From CAZBXE01 sp964496125 (GTDB taxonomy: Bacteria > Chlamydiota > Chlamydiia > Chlamydiales > CAZBXE01): DNA of 64,000 nucleotides. Under the pieces are notes generated by a model. It did no database searches. It saw only the letters and a list, made by a program, of their open reading frames with translations, and was not told the origin of the DNA. Position 1 is the first letter of the stretch. Every line of letters begins with the position of its first letter. Positions 34,473-43,802 of the stretch are shown in pieces. A program made the position numbers and the translations under genes. The stretch is taken from positions 5,931 to 69,930 of the forward strand of contig CAZBXE010000011.1 of the NCBI GenBank assembly GCA_964496125.1, written 5' to 3'.

Positions 34473-35828
34473 GTGACACAACAATTTTCAAGCGATACTA
34501 TCCAAGTAGAGATGAAGCAAACCAAAGGGTGCCAAGTTCATCTCTCCATCTTTGTGAAGCCAAAGGCAGTTTCCGAGGCATACAAGCAAGCAGTTAAGAC
34601 CATCAATAAGGAAGTCAGCTTGCCTGGTTTTAGAAAGGGTAAAGCGCCCTCAAGCGTCATTGAACAAAATTTTAAAAAGCCGATAGAGCAAGAGATGAAA
34701 GACTTTCTACTGAATAAGTCGTTCAACGAAGCCCTGAAGCTGACCGGCATCTATCCTCTCAGACAAAATTCGATCCGCACAGCCAAACTTCTCTCCTGCT
34801 CTCAAGAAGAAGGTGCGAAAGTCGAGGTTTCCTTTGAAAGAACTCCTGAGATCCCTGATGTTAACCTTGGAGATATCAAACTGCAAAGCGTTCCTCCGAC
34901 ACCTGTGAGTGACGAGATGATCGAAGATGAAAAGGCTGAGATCGTCTTCTCACAAGCGACATGGATAGAAGTGAAAGATCGCGGTATTCGAAATGGAGAC
35001 TATGCAGATCTTAGCATTGAGGCTCTCGATGGCCCTGAAGGGCAGCCTGGTAGGGTTATTTGCAGAGATGCTCGATTCCATGTGGAAAAAAATCAAATCG
35101 GTGAATGGCTCCGCACGCTTCTTCTCGAGAAAAAAACAGGAGATGTATTCGAAGCCACAAGTGAACAAGATGAAAATGCAAAACGCCCAGGAAAACTCTC
35201 TCCAGATGCCCTGGCGATGGAAAAGATGCAGTTTCGTCCCACAAGATGCAAAATCACAATTAAAGGGATTTTCGAAGGAACCCTTCCAGTCATGGACGAT
35301 GAACTTGCGAGAAAAGTCGGCGCAGATGATTTAGCAGACCTCACACAAAAAATTGAAAGAAAGCTTGCCATTGACTTTGAAAAAGAAGCTCTAGAAAAAA
35401 TGCGCGAACATCTGGAAACACACTTTGCGGATCACTACTCATTCGACATTCCTCTCTCGGACCTTGAAGAAGAGAAGAAATTAAGACAAGACGTTCTCAC
35501 CCACCGGCTTCAAAAAGAACACAAATCCAAAGAACTCATTGCCGAAGAGCTTGTAAAACAAGCCCCCCAGATTCAAGAAGATTCGGAAAGGACAATGCGT
35601 GTGTTTTGGCTCTTGCAGAAGCTCAACTTTGGAAAAGAGCATCCTGTTACAAGGGATGAGATGATTTATGAGTGGTCGCGCCAGCTCTGGATGCTACCAC
35701 CAGAGAAAAGCATGATCTATTCCGGTATGGAACCTGACTTGATGAATCGAAAATTGGCGGAAATTGTTTGGACAAAAAAAGCCTTAACTCCAATCATTGA
35801 GTCGCTGCTAGCCCAAACAAAAAAATAA
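34473..35828 (+). CDS. tig: Trigger factor
   Basis: 451 residues; ribosome-associated chaperone that meets nascent chains. The N-terminal ribosome-binding signature LPGFRKGKAPSSVIE lies at about 49-63. The middle segment where the FKBP-type peptidyl-prolyl isomerase domain sits (about 160-270) is diverged, and the C-terminal helical arms fill 280-451. GTG start, chosen because the following residues align with the usual N-terminal strand; the ribosome binding site is weak. Followed by clpP and clpX, the usual tig-clpP-clpX order. Confidence 0.94.
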   Translation: MTQQFSSDTIQVEMKQTKGCQVHLSIFVKPKAVSEAYKQAVKTINKEVSLPGFRKGKAPSSVIEQNFKKPIEQEMKDFLLNKSFNEALKLTGIYPLRQNSIRTAKLLSCSQEEGAKVEVSFERTPEIPDVNLGDIKLQSVPPTPVSDEMIEDEKAEIVFSQATWIEVKDRGIRNGDYADLSIEALDGPEGQPGRVICRDARFHVEKNQIGEWLRTLLLEKKTGDVFEATSEQDENAKRPGKLSPDALAMEKMQFRPTRCKITIKGIFEGTLPVMDDELARKVGADDLADLTQKIERKLAIDFEKEALEKMREHLETHFADHYSFDIPLSDLEEEKKLRQDVLTHRLQKEHKSKELIAEELVKQAPQIQEDSERTMRVFWLLQKLNFGKEHPVTRDEMIYEWSRQLWMLPPEKSMIYSGMEPDLMNRKLAEIVWTKKALTPIIESLLAQTKK

Positions 35829-35890
35829 GGCTTGACCAGTATTTCCATTTGGATTAAGTAAGTGGGATAAATTAAACCTGGGGAAACACG

Positions 35891-36514
35891 ATGACAGAAA
35901 AAAGACCTAAGAACTCACTGACGCCCTATGTAATCGAAGACACCGGCCGTGGAGAACGCTCCATGGATATTTATTCCCGTCTTCTCAAGGATAGGATCAT
36001 CTTCATCGGCACGGCGATTGATGACCACGTTGCCAACGTTGTCGTAGCTCAGCTCCTCTTTCTCCAGATGGAAGATCCCAAAAAGGATATTAAAGTCTAT
36101 ATCAACACTTTAGGTGGATACATCAACTCAGGCCTTGCCATCTACGACACGATGAAATATTTGGGGTGTCAAATTGCCACCTATTGCATCGGGCAAGCAG
36201 CCTCTCTTGGCGCATTGATCCTCACAGCAGGAACACCTGGTAAGCGCTACGCTCTGCCCAACAGTAGGATTATGATCCATCAACCAGTTGGTGGTGTTGG
36301 CGGGACCTCTGCCGATGTGGCAAGGCAAGCAAAAGAGATGCTTGTACTTAAAGAAAACCTCAATAAAATTTTAGCTGAATGCACAGGCCAAAATCTCGCA
36401 AGAATCATCGAGGACTCAGACCGCGACTTTTACATGAGTGCGGATGAGGCCAAAGAATATGGAATCATAGACGAAGTGATTTCAAAACGAGAAGTGGCCC
36501 AAGCCGTATCCTAG
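35891..36514 (+). CDS. clpP: ATP-dependent Clp protease proteolytic subunit
   Basis: 207 residues. Catalytic serine in QAASLGALILTAG, histidine in SRIMIHQP, aspartate near DRDFYMSADEAKEYG: the full Ser-His-Asp triad. The family's usual AASMGA is AASLGA here. It forms the 14-mer chamber used with ClpX (next gene, 9 bp gap) and ClpC (41115-43673). Chlamydiae usually encode two ClpP paralogs; this is the one paired with clpX. GGGGAAA lies before the ATG. Confidence 0.97.
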   Translation: MTEKRPKNSLTPYVIEDTGRGERSMDIYSRLLKDRIIFIGTAIDDHVANVVVAQLLFLQMEDPKKDIKVYINTLGGYINSGLAIYDTMKYLGCQIATYCIGQAASLGALILTAGTPGKRYALPNSRIMIHQPVGGVGGTSADVARQAKEMLVLKENLNKILAECTGQNLARIIEDSDRDFYMSADEAKEYGIIDEVISKREVAQAVS

Positions 36515-36523
36515 GGACAACTG

Positions 36524-37783
36524 ATGACAAAAAAACCTTTTCCAGACAAAGAAACCGCGTGCTGCTCCTTCTGCGGGCGTACGGAAGAGGCGGTTGAGAA
36601 ACTCATCTCAGGACCAAATGTCTATATTTGTGATAAGTGTGTAAAACTCTGCAACGGCATTCTCGAAAAGAAAACAGAAACAAGCTATGAGTTTCGCGTC
36701 CTCAAGCCCAAAGAAATCAAAGAAAAGCTAGATGAGTATATCATCGGCCAAGAAAATGCAAAAGTCTCGATCGCTGTAGGGGTATACAACCACTACAAAA
36801 GGATCATGAGCCTAAAAGCTGGACAGAACGAGCAAGACGATGTGGAGCTTGGAAAATCAAATCTTCTTTTACTTGGACCTACAGGGAGCGGCAAAACGCT
36901 CATCGCCAAAACTCTTGCTGACATTCTCGACGTTCCCTTCACCATCGCCGATGCCACCACTTTAACAGAAGCTGGCTATGTTGGGGAAGATGTGGAGAAC
37001 ATCATTTTGCGCCTGCTCCAAGCTGCAGATTATGATGTTGGCAAAACAGAGCTTGGTATTATCTATGTGGACGAAATTGACAAGATTAACCGCACCACAG
37101 GCAACGTATCAATCACTCGTGACGTGTCTGGTGAAGGGGTGCAGCAAGCCCTACTCAAGATTGTAGAAGGTACGATAGCCAATGTTCCCCCAAAAGGCGG
37201 CAGAAAACATCCAAACCAAGAGTACATCAAGGTCAACACAGAAAACATCCTCTTTATCGTAGGGGGAGCGTTTGTGGGCCTAGAGAAGATTATTGCCAAA
37301 AGACTTGGCCGCAGCACCATCGGCTTCTCCTCCGGCGGCGAGAAGAAAGAACATCTCAATGCCTCTGAGAAAAACTACCTTCTTTCTAAAATAGAGCCAG
37401 AAGATCTGATTCACTATGGGATGATCCCTGAATTTGTGGGCAGGTTTAACAGTATCGCTAACCTCAATGAGCTAAGCGAACAAGACCTTATCTCTATTCT
37501 AACTAAACCCAAAAACGCGATTGTCAAACAGTATAAAAAAATGTTTGAAGTCGAAGGGGTGAAGCTTGAAGTGACAGAAGAGGCTTTAAGAGCGATTGCC
37601 AAGAAAGCAATCACAGCAGGCACAGGAGCAAGAGCCCTCCGCATGATCTTAGAAAATCTGATGCGAGATCTTATGTTTGAAGTGCCATCTGACAGCACCA
37701 TCCAAGAGATTACGATTGACGAGGAGGTTGTGATGAAAAACAAACAACCTGCAGTTAAGCGTACCGCCGAAAAAATCGCATAA
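36524..37783 (+). CDS. clpX: Clp protease ATP-binding subunit ClpX
   Basis: 419 residues. N-terminal zinc-binding domain with CSFC and CDKC (about 14-42), Walker A LLGPTGSGKTLIAK, Walker B IIYVDEIDK, and the ClpP-docking loop region near IGF. The unfoldase recognises substrates for ClpP. The start is ATG with GGGA upstream, 9 bp after clpP, so co-transcribed. Downstream lies a repeat-rich gap. Confidence 0.97.
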   Translation: MTKKPFPDKETACCSFCGRTEEAVEKLISGPNVYICDKCVKLCNGILEKKTETSYEFRVLKPKEIKEKLDEYIIGQENAKVSIAVGVYNHYKRIMSLKAGQNEQDDVELGKSNLLLLGPTGSGKTLIAKTLADILDVPFTIADATTLTEAGYVGEDVENIILRLLQAADYDVGKTELGIIYVDEIDKINRTTGNVSITRDVSGEGVQQALLKIVEGTIANVPPKGGRKHPNQEYIKVNTENILFIVGGAFVGLEKIIAKRLGRSTIGFSSGGEKKEHLNASEKNYLLSKIEPEDLIHYGMIPEFVGRFNSIANLNELSEQDLISILTKPKNAIVKQYKKMFEVEGVKLEVTEEALRAIAKKAITAGTGARALRMILENLMRDLMFEVPSDSTIQEITIDEEVVMKNKQPAVKRTAEKIA

Positions 37784-37816
37784 AGAAACTGCAAGCCAGC
37801 AGTCTACTAAGCGAGT

Positions 37817-37855
37817 TATACACAAATAAACTGAAAACTTATTTTCTGCCCGCGC
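37817..37855 (+). repeat. Fragment of the MITE-like inverted-repeat family
   Basis: TATACACAAATAAACTGAAA followed by ACTTATTTTCTGCCCGCGC resembles one arm of the elements at 10775 and 14816 with several substitutions. No matching right arm is visible, so this is probably a decayed remnant. Confidence 0.5.
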
Positions 37856-37885
37856 ATTTACTCAATCAAGGGGGATTTATCCCCA

Positions 37886-37977
37886 TTTTGAGAATTGCAA
37901 ATTTGTACGCCTGGCGTGTTATGCAAATTTTGCTTTTGAGAATTGCAAACTTCCACGCCTGGCGTGTTATGCAAATT
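37886..37977. repeat. Two tandem 44-bp hairpin-forming repeats
   Basis: Two copies (37886-37929 and 37934-37977) of TTTTGAGAATTGCAAA, a short variable stretch, ACGCCTGGCGTG and TTATGCAAATT, differing at only about four positions. ACGCC-T-GGCGT is a perfect small hairpin, extended by GCAAATT on both sides. They are preceded by a GGGGAT-TT-ATCCCC stem-loop (37871-37884). Confidence 0.75.
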
Positions 37978-38027
37978 GCAAATTTGGGGGTTGTCAGGAA
38001 AGGGGCGCATGGGTATGAAACCAAAAT

Positions 38028-38867
38028 ATGGGCATGTTTGATCCGGGCCAATACAGAGGTCCCCAGCAAAGCTTCTTCAGCACGCGACTTTTCCTAGCTA
38101 TAGGAATTGCCATCGTTGCTTTCATCATGTACTTTGCCCAAAACCAAGAAAATCCCGTCACCGGCAAAACCCAGTTCGTCTCCCTCTCCCCCGCAGAAGA
38201 AGTCAAGCTCGGACTTGCCTCCGCCCCCAGCATGGCCCGCAAAATGGGAGGAGAAGTCCCTGTCAGTGATAAAAGAGCACAAGAAGTACAAAGAATAGGG
38301 AAAATCCTCACAGAAACCACAGAAGCAAAAAAAGGGCCCTGGAAGTTTCAATTTCACCTTCTCGCAGATACAAAAACCGTCAACGCCTTTGCCCTACCAG
38401 GCGGACAAATCTTTATCACCTTGGGCCTCTATGAGAAACTGCAAAATGCAGCGCAGCTTGCAGGCGTACTCAGCCACGAAATGGGCCATGTAATCGAGCG
38501 CCACTCCGCCCAGCAAATGGCAAAAGGACAACTTGGACAGCTGCTCGTAGTCGCAGTAGGCGTTGGCGCAAGCGATGAACAACGCTCTTCCCAAAGCGCG
38601 ATGATGGTAGCAACGGTTGTTAACCAAGCCATACAGCTTCGCTATAGTCGAAAAGACGAATCAGAAGCAGATATTTGGGGTCTTAAACTCATGACAGAAG
38701 CAGGGTTTGACCCAAGAGCTATGATCGCTGTCATGAAAATCCTACAAGCCACCTCAGGAAGAGGGTATACGCCTGAGTTCTTACAATCACACCCACATCC
38801 AGAGCATCGTATTGAACAAATCGAGGCTTACTTAAAACAGCACCCACGCAAAGATACAAACAACTAG
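38028..38867 (+). CDS. Membrane-anchored M48-family zinc metalloprotease
   Basis: 279 residues. One N-terminal membrane segment (about 22-38, LAIGIAIVAFIMYF), then a periplasmic peptidase domain with the zinc motif HEMGH (about 149-153) and the downstream glutamate in SEADIWGLKLM (about 207-217), plus HPHPEHRIEQIEAY near the C terminus, the usual end of LoiP/BepA-type M48 proteins. These work in outer-membrane protein quality control. No good Shine-Dalgarno is seen; ATG 38034 (two codons later) is an alternative start. Its stop codon overlaps that of the convergent downstream gene. Confidence 0.9.
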   Translation: MGMFDPGQYRGPQQSFFSTRLFLAIGIAIVAFIMYFAQNQENPVTGKTQFVSLSPAEEVKLGLASAPSMARKMGGEVPVSDKRAQEVQRIGKILTETTEAKKGPWKFQFHLLADTKTVNAFALPGGQIFITLGLYEKLQNAAQLAGVLSHEMGHVIERHSAQQMAKGQLGQLLVVAVGVGASDEQRSSQSAMMVATVVNQAIQLRYSRKDESEADIWGLKLMTEAGFDPRAMIAVMKILQATSGRGYTPEFLQSHPHPEHRIEQIEAYLKQHPRKDTNN

Positions 38868-41020
38868 ATGGGTTGCTTTGAGATAACAGAACCCACTCCA
38901 AGAGGGCCAGGTCTATCGCCCATATCTTGCCCAATACCAGCAAGTGATGCTCTTGCATAAGCGTTAGGTGCCGTAATCGCAAGGAGATTATTTGCATCTT
39001 CTGGATTGTTTTCCAAAGATTGAAGCCCCCTCACATAATGCTGCGTTTCTGCTTCTGTTGCGCTTGCGGCAAAAGCTCCGAGCTGATCCCTCAAATGTGC
39101 AAATAAGGAGTTATCCGGCGGCTTGCCAGGTGCCCCAAAAAGTGCATCTGTAAGAAGGTTTGCCAGCTCATTGGCCTTGACTTCCCCGACAAGAGGCCTC
39201 ACCTCTGCAAGAGTACGATTACGTGTAGCATTGAGTAGCTCATCTAAGCTACGATGTCTTGGATCCGGTCCTTGCTCGAGAGCCGCATGTGTAAATTTGT
39301 TCTCATAGGCCTCTTTTCCAAGCTGCGCCACTTCATGTGTACCATCTGCAAATCTTTTAGCTACATCTGTTGTAATATCAGCATCTGTAGGAGGCCTTAC
39401 TCCAAAAGAGACAGATCCTTCCCCTGCTTGTGGCAACTTAATTCCTGCTGCATTTGCGGCTAATTCAATAAAGCTTCTTGTAAAATTTGGATTTCCTACA
39501 GCTGCCTCCGCTACCTTAAGCTGATGGATAATAAATACGGAAGTGACAAAGGCATTCACCTTTTCTTGAAGAGCAGATGGGTTGATGTCGGGGTTTGCCT
39601 TTTTAATCTCATCTGCCAAAACAGCAATAGCCTCCTTCAGAGTTCCACCAGAAATTTCTTGGTTGGCAGCTGATACGGCACTTGCTGCAACAGCGACATC
39701 AAAAGCTACTCCTTCTGCAGCTGGGGCCTTACCTGTTGGGGTCTGTAAAGCCGCAACTGTGGGATGAGCAATCTGCTCTGCTATTGATTGCTGCGCGTTC
39801 CCAAGCAAAAGTTGCATAAAGAGCGCATCTTTCCGTTGAAATTGAAATTCTTGCTCACGCAAAGCAGCTTGATAGTTCTGGTTAGCCAGTATTCCCGGCA
39901 AATTTAGATTATTTAAGCCTGAACTTTTAACCGTCTGTGAAATATTACCCGGCCCTCCAACTAACCCTTGTCCTCGGCTTGATGGACTTATCCGATACAG
40001 CGATACAGGTTCGCTAAGACCAAGAAAATTACGAAGATAGGGATCCAAAGTGGCCTTCAAATTCTGCTTTGAATTGTCGTAGAGAATCGGAAGCTGTCGT
40101 GTTAAACTCTGCAGAATATCATATACACCGATTTCCTGAAGATATTGATTATAATCAGGAGGAACCGCACTTATACTTGACTCTGGGGGCGCAGAAACAT
40201 TAGGAGGAAAGGGAAGAAAAGGTGGCAAAAAAGTCCTGCTCGCATCGGGCCAACTTGTCGGATAAGGGTTTACTGGCACAGGATAAAGAGGTAAGGGAAA
40301 ATCACCATTGGCCACCCGTGTCACATTGTCAGCTGTAATAGTCGCATTATCAGCTGTAATCTGACTGATATAAGCAGCATAGGCATTGCCTAATTTCACA
40401 ATATTTGTATTATTGTAGGCGTGAATTGCGTTGTTTAACGCGCTTACTGCGTTGTTCTTATCACTATCTGTAGCGTCAGAATCATTTAACACATTTGCAG
40501 TTGCTATCAGCTGTGCATTATAAGCATTGCTCTTAGCCGTTAAATCAGAAAGAGCTCCACTAAAATTGTTGCTCACAGTGGCAAGTCTTGAATTCAGTGT
40601 ATCGAGTTTAGACTGCGCATTTGCATCGACAAGATCTGTAGATGTGCTAAATGCTGTATCCACTTGTTGCAAAATCGCAAAAAGACCAGCAAGTGCACGT
40701 GCAAAGCCGAAATGGCTCTGCTTTTGCTTCTCAACGTCCAAAAAGTGATCCGCGCGAAACTGAATTTTCCAAGCCTGATGCTCGCTGTTCATCACATTGA
40801 TAAAGGCTGCAATAGACATTCCATTTGTTTCAGAAGGCGGAAAAAGCTGGGGAAACAAGGATAGGATCTGGGGTAAATTCAGATCCTCAAGAACAGGAGG
40901 CGCCGCATGGAGTGCGTCCTGAACTACCCCTCCCGTACTGCCGGAAGGGCCGGTAATGCCACTTGGATCCGATAGACCCGGTACAGGCAAAGAACCGCTC
41001 ACTCCACCAACTGTATCCAT
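38864..41020 (-). CDS. Hypothetical 718-residue protein, possible chlamydial effector
   Basis: 718 residues, Asn/Ala/Ser-rich. The N-terminal ~40 residues are Gly/Ser/Pro/Thr-rich without a signal peptide, followed by a helical region (about 60-240) rich in heptad-like Asn/Ala repeats, then a proline-rich stretch (about 240-290), then helical C-terminal halves (about 390-690). No membrane segments. The layout, a polar N terminus that could act as a T3SS signal followed by long helices, resembles large chlamydial secreted proteins such as those of the DUF582 group, but I cannot confirm family membership. A weak function call: unknown, candidate effector. Confidence 0.8.
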   Translation of the reverse strand: MDTVGGVSGSLPVPGLSDPSGITGPSGSTGGVVQDALHAAPPVLEDLNLPQILSLFPQLFPPSETNGMSIAAFINVMNSEHQAWKIQFRADHFLDVEKQKQSHFGFARALAGLFAILQQVDTAFSTSTDLVDANAQSKLDTLNSRLATVSNNFSGALSDLTAKSNAYNAQLIATANVLNDSDATDSDKNNAVSALNNAIHAYNNTNIVKLGNAYAAYISQITADNATITADNVTRVANGDFPLPLYPVPVNPYPTSWPDASRTFLPPFLPFPPNVSAPPESSISAVPPDYNQYLQEIGVYDILQSLTRQLPILYDNSKQNLKATLDPYLRNFLGLSEPVSLYRISPSSRGQGLVGGPGNISQTVKSSGLNNLNLPGILANQNYQAALREQEFQFQRKDALFMQLLLGNAQQSIAEQIAHPTVAALQTPTGKAPAAEGVAFDVAVAASAVSAANQEISGGTLKEAIAVLADEIKKANPDINPSALQEKVNAFVTSVFIIHQLKVAEAAVGNPNFTRSFIELAANAAGIKLPQAGEGSVSFGVRPPTDADITTDVAKRFADGTHEVAQLGKEAYENKFTHAALEQGPDPRHRSLDELLNATRNRTLAEVRPLVGEVKANELANLLTDALFGAPGKPPDNSLFAHLRDQLGAFAASATEAETQHYVRGLQSLENNPEDANNLLAITAPNAYARASLAGIGQDMGDRPGPLGVGSVISKQPI

Positions 41021-41114
41021 AGATGATCTCCACGGCTTAGTCTTCTGCTAACTGTATTATAGCAAATATTTGACTTTTTAGCCAGAGGAGCTTGCCCTAT
41101 CAATTCTTTGATTA

Positions 41115-43673
41115 TCAGGAACTTGCGTTCGCCTGTTCAGGACGAGCGTCTTTCTTTCCCTCTTTGCGCCCTTTACGGTCTGCAATAGGAAAAACCTCTA
41201 AGTCCTTGAAAACCAACTCTCCTCCAACATCAGAGATGGAAACCTTTCTCCCTTCATTCGGATGGAGAAGAAGCATCTCAGCAAGAGGATCCTCAAGGTA
41301 TTGTTCAATGGTCCTTCGTAGCGGACGCGCACCCATTTCAGGTTGGAAGCCTTTATTAACAAGAAAGTTCTTTGCCTTCTCATCCCAGGTAATATAAATC
41401 TCCTTGAGCTCAAGTCTCTTCTTGAGCTTCCCAAGCTCAATCTCGATCACCTGCATGAGATTATCTCTTGAGAGGGGTCTAAAGATCACGGTATCATTGA
41501 GTCTGTTTAAAAACTCTGGCTTAAAATGCTTTTTCATCGCCGCTTCGATCTTATCACGGATCGTATCGTAATCAGGGGCACCTTGACTTGCCCCGAATCC
41601 TACTTCCGTGCTCTTTTTAATAAGGTCAGCACCAAGATTGGATGTCATGATGACGATCGTGTTGCGAAAGTTAACCTTTCTGCCAAAAGAATCCGTTAAA
41701 CGTCCATCTTCTAAGATTTGGAGGAGAAGGTCCATGACATCAGGGTGCGCCTTTTCGATTTCGTCGAAAAGAACCACTGCATAGGGCCTATTTCTTACCT
41801 GTTCTGTAAGCTGTCCGCCTTCCTCGTGTCCCACGTATCCTGGAGGAGATCCTGTCATACGGCTGACTGCAAACTTCTCCATGTACTCCGACATGTCGAC
41901 CTGGATCAGCGCATCTTCGCCCCCAAACATATTGATCGCAAGAAGGCGCGCAAGAAGCGTTTTCCCTACACCTGTGGGTCCGAGAAACATAAAAGCACCA
42001 ATCGGCCTATTTGGATCTTTGATATCCGCACGGCTTCTACGAATGGCTCTTGCTACGGCTTTTACGGCCTCTTCCTGGCCAATAATATTCTTCTGAAGCT
42101 CTTCTTCTAGCCTAAGCACTTTTTGCGTCTCACCTTCTGTAAGCCGACTTAAAGGCACACCGGTCTGCTTGGCTACAATTTCCGCGATATCCTCATCTTC
42201 GATGATCACTTCTTGCTCTTCCTTGTTGCTTTCCCATTCGGTACGCAGTTTTTGCAGCTCCTCTCGTAGCTTTTTCTCCTTGTCGCGCAGTTTAGCTGCT
42301 TTCTCATACTCCTGCTTGCTGATTGCCTCTTCTTTTGCCTGGCGGGTCTCTTCAATTTCTGTCTCATAGTCCCCAATGTCGGCTGGTTGGCTCATGACAG
42401 CAATGCGCATCTTAGCTCCTGCCTCGTCTATGAGGTCGATGGCTTTATCAGGTAAAAACCTGCCATGGATATATCGATCCGATAAGACGGCAGCTGCACG
42501 AAGGGCCTGCTGGGTGTAGATACACTTATGGTGGGTTTCATACTGCCCTTTTAAACCATTCAGAACCTCAATCGTCTCATCGATCGAGTTGGGCTGGATA
42601 TGGATTTTTTGGAACCTTCTTTCAAGGGCTGCATCTTTTTCAATGTGTTTTCTATACTCATCGATAGTTGTTGCGCCAATGCACTGGATCTCTCCCCGAG
42701 AAAGGGAGGGTTTTAAGATGTTTGAGGCGTCAATTGCGCCTTCTGCAGCTCCTGCCCCCACAATTGTGTGCAGCTCGTCGATAAACAGTAGGACGTTTCC
42801 ATTCTTCTTGATCTCATCCATAACGGCTTTGATCCTCTCTTCAAACTGCCCTCGGTACTTCGTTCCGGCAATCATGAGAGCAAGATCCAACGCAATCAAA
42901 CGCTTATTGCGTAGGTTATCAGGCACTTCTCCCCGATGAATCGCTTGAGCCAGTCCCTCAACGATCGCTGTTTTTCCAACGCCTGCTTCTCCGACAAGAA
43001 CGGGGTTATTCTTCCTTCTACGGCAAAGGATTTGGATAACTCGTTCTACCTCTTCTTTCCGGCCAATGACGGGATCCATCTTCCCTTCGCGGCACATTTC
43101 CGTAAGATCGTGACCATACGCTCTTAGGGCTGGCATTTTGTCAGCACCGGCGGGGGCTGCGCCTGCCTTTTCAAAGCCCTTTTGTCCCATGATACCGCCC
43201 GGAGGAGGTGCACCAAGAGGTGGAAGCTGTAAATTAAATGTCTCTAGTTCTTTGAGGACTTCCTTACGAACTTCTTTTAAATTGACGCTAAGATTCTCAA
43301 GCACCTGAGCTGCAACGCCATCTGTTTGCCTCAAAAGGCCAAGAAGAAGATGCTCTGTGCCAACATAGTTATGGTTTAAGTTGGCTGCTTCTTCGTTTGC
43401 ATACTCAAAAACTTTTTTTACTTTGCTTGTAAGGGCGGGATCGCCATACACTTGGATTTCCGGGCCAAAGCCTACCAGCTTTTCAACTTCAGAACGCACG
43501 GTCTCAAAATCGATATTTAATCCTCGTAAGACGTTGACCGCAACCCCTTGGCCAAGCTTTAGAAGGCCGAGCAGAATGTGCTCGGTGCCCAAATAGTTGT
43601 GGTTCATTCTTTGCGCTTCTTTTTTCGCTAACTTAATGACCTGCTTTGCTCGGTTAGTAAACTTATCAAACAT
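41115..43673 (-). CDS. clpC: ClpC-type AAA+ unfoldase
   Basis: 852 residues, the usual ClpC length. N-terminal Clp repeats (about 1-150, NHNYLGTEHILLGLLKLG and NHNYVGTEHLLLGLLRQT), first AAA+ module with GEAGVGKTAIVEGLA, a UVR-type coiled segment (QEYEKAAKLRDKEKKLR) in the middle domain, and second AAA+ module with GPTGVGKTLLAR and SEYMEKFAVSR. The UVR-like motif separates ClpC from ClpB. It works with ClpP in proteolysis and stress response. Adjacent genes are unrelated. Confidence 0.96.
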   Translation of the reverse strand: MFDKFTNRAKQVIKLAKKEAQRMNHNYLGTEHILLGLLKLGQGVAVNVLRGLNIDFETVRSEVEKLVGFGPEIQVYGDPALTSKVKKVFEYANEEAANLNHNYVGTEHLLLGLLRQTDGVAAQVLENLSVNLKEVRKEVLKELETFNLQLPPLGAPPPGGIMGQKGFEKAGAAPAGADKMPALRAYGHDLTEMCREGKMDPVIGRKEEVERVIQILCRRRKNNPVLVGEAGVGKTAIVEGLAQAIHRGEVPDNLRNKRLIALDLALMIAGTKYRGQFEERIKAVMDEIKKNGNVLLFIDELHTIVGAGAAEGAIDASNILKPSLSRGEIQCIGATTIDEYRKHIEKDAALERRFQKIHIQPNSIDETIEVLNGLKGQYETHHKCIYTQQALRAAAVLSDRYIHGRFLPDKAIDLIDEAGAKMRIAVMSQPADIGDYETEIEETRQAKEEAISKQEYEKAAKLRDKEKKLREELQKLRTEWESNKEEQEVIIEDEDIAEIVAKQTGVPLSRLTEGETQKVLRLEEELQKNIIGQEEAVKAVARAIRRSRADIKDPNRPIGAFMFLGPTGVGKTLLARLLAINMFGGEDALIQVDMSEYMEKFAVSRMTGSPPGYVGHEEGGQLTEQVRNRPYAVVLFDEIEKAHPDVMDLLLQILEDGRLTDSFGRKVNFRNTIVIMTSNLGADLIKKSTEVGFGASQGAPDYDTIRDKIEAAMKKHFKPEFLNRLNDTVIFRPLSRDNLMQVIEIELGKLKKRLELKEIYITWDEKAKNFLVNKGFQPEMGARPLRRTIEQYLEDPLAEMLLLHPNEGRKVSISDVGGELVFKDLEVFPIADRKGRKEGKKDARPEQANASS

Positions 43674-43802
43674 CCAAACTCCAGATTGTTAATGACATAA
43701 AAAGATGACCCGACAATACCTTCATTGTATGGGGAGATCCTTTTAATTGCAAACACGATGTACGCAAGGTGTCATCGCGTTTTTAGGATGAACCAGAGGC
43801 CC

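Noticed and set aside
37871..37884. GGGGAT-TT-ATCCCC as the clpX terminator
   Set aside because: The stem is short, lies 88 bp from the clpX stop and is followed by only a four-T run; it fits better as part of the repeat cluster.
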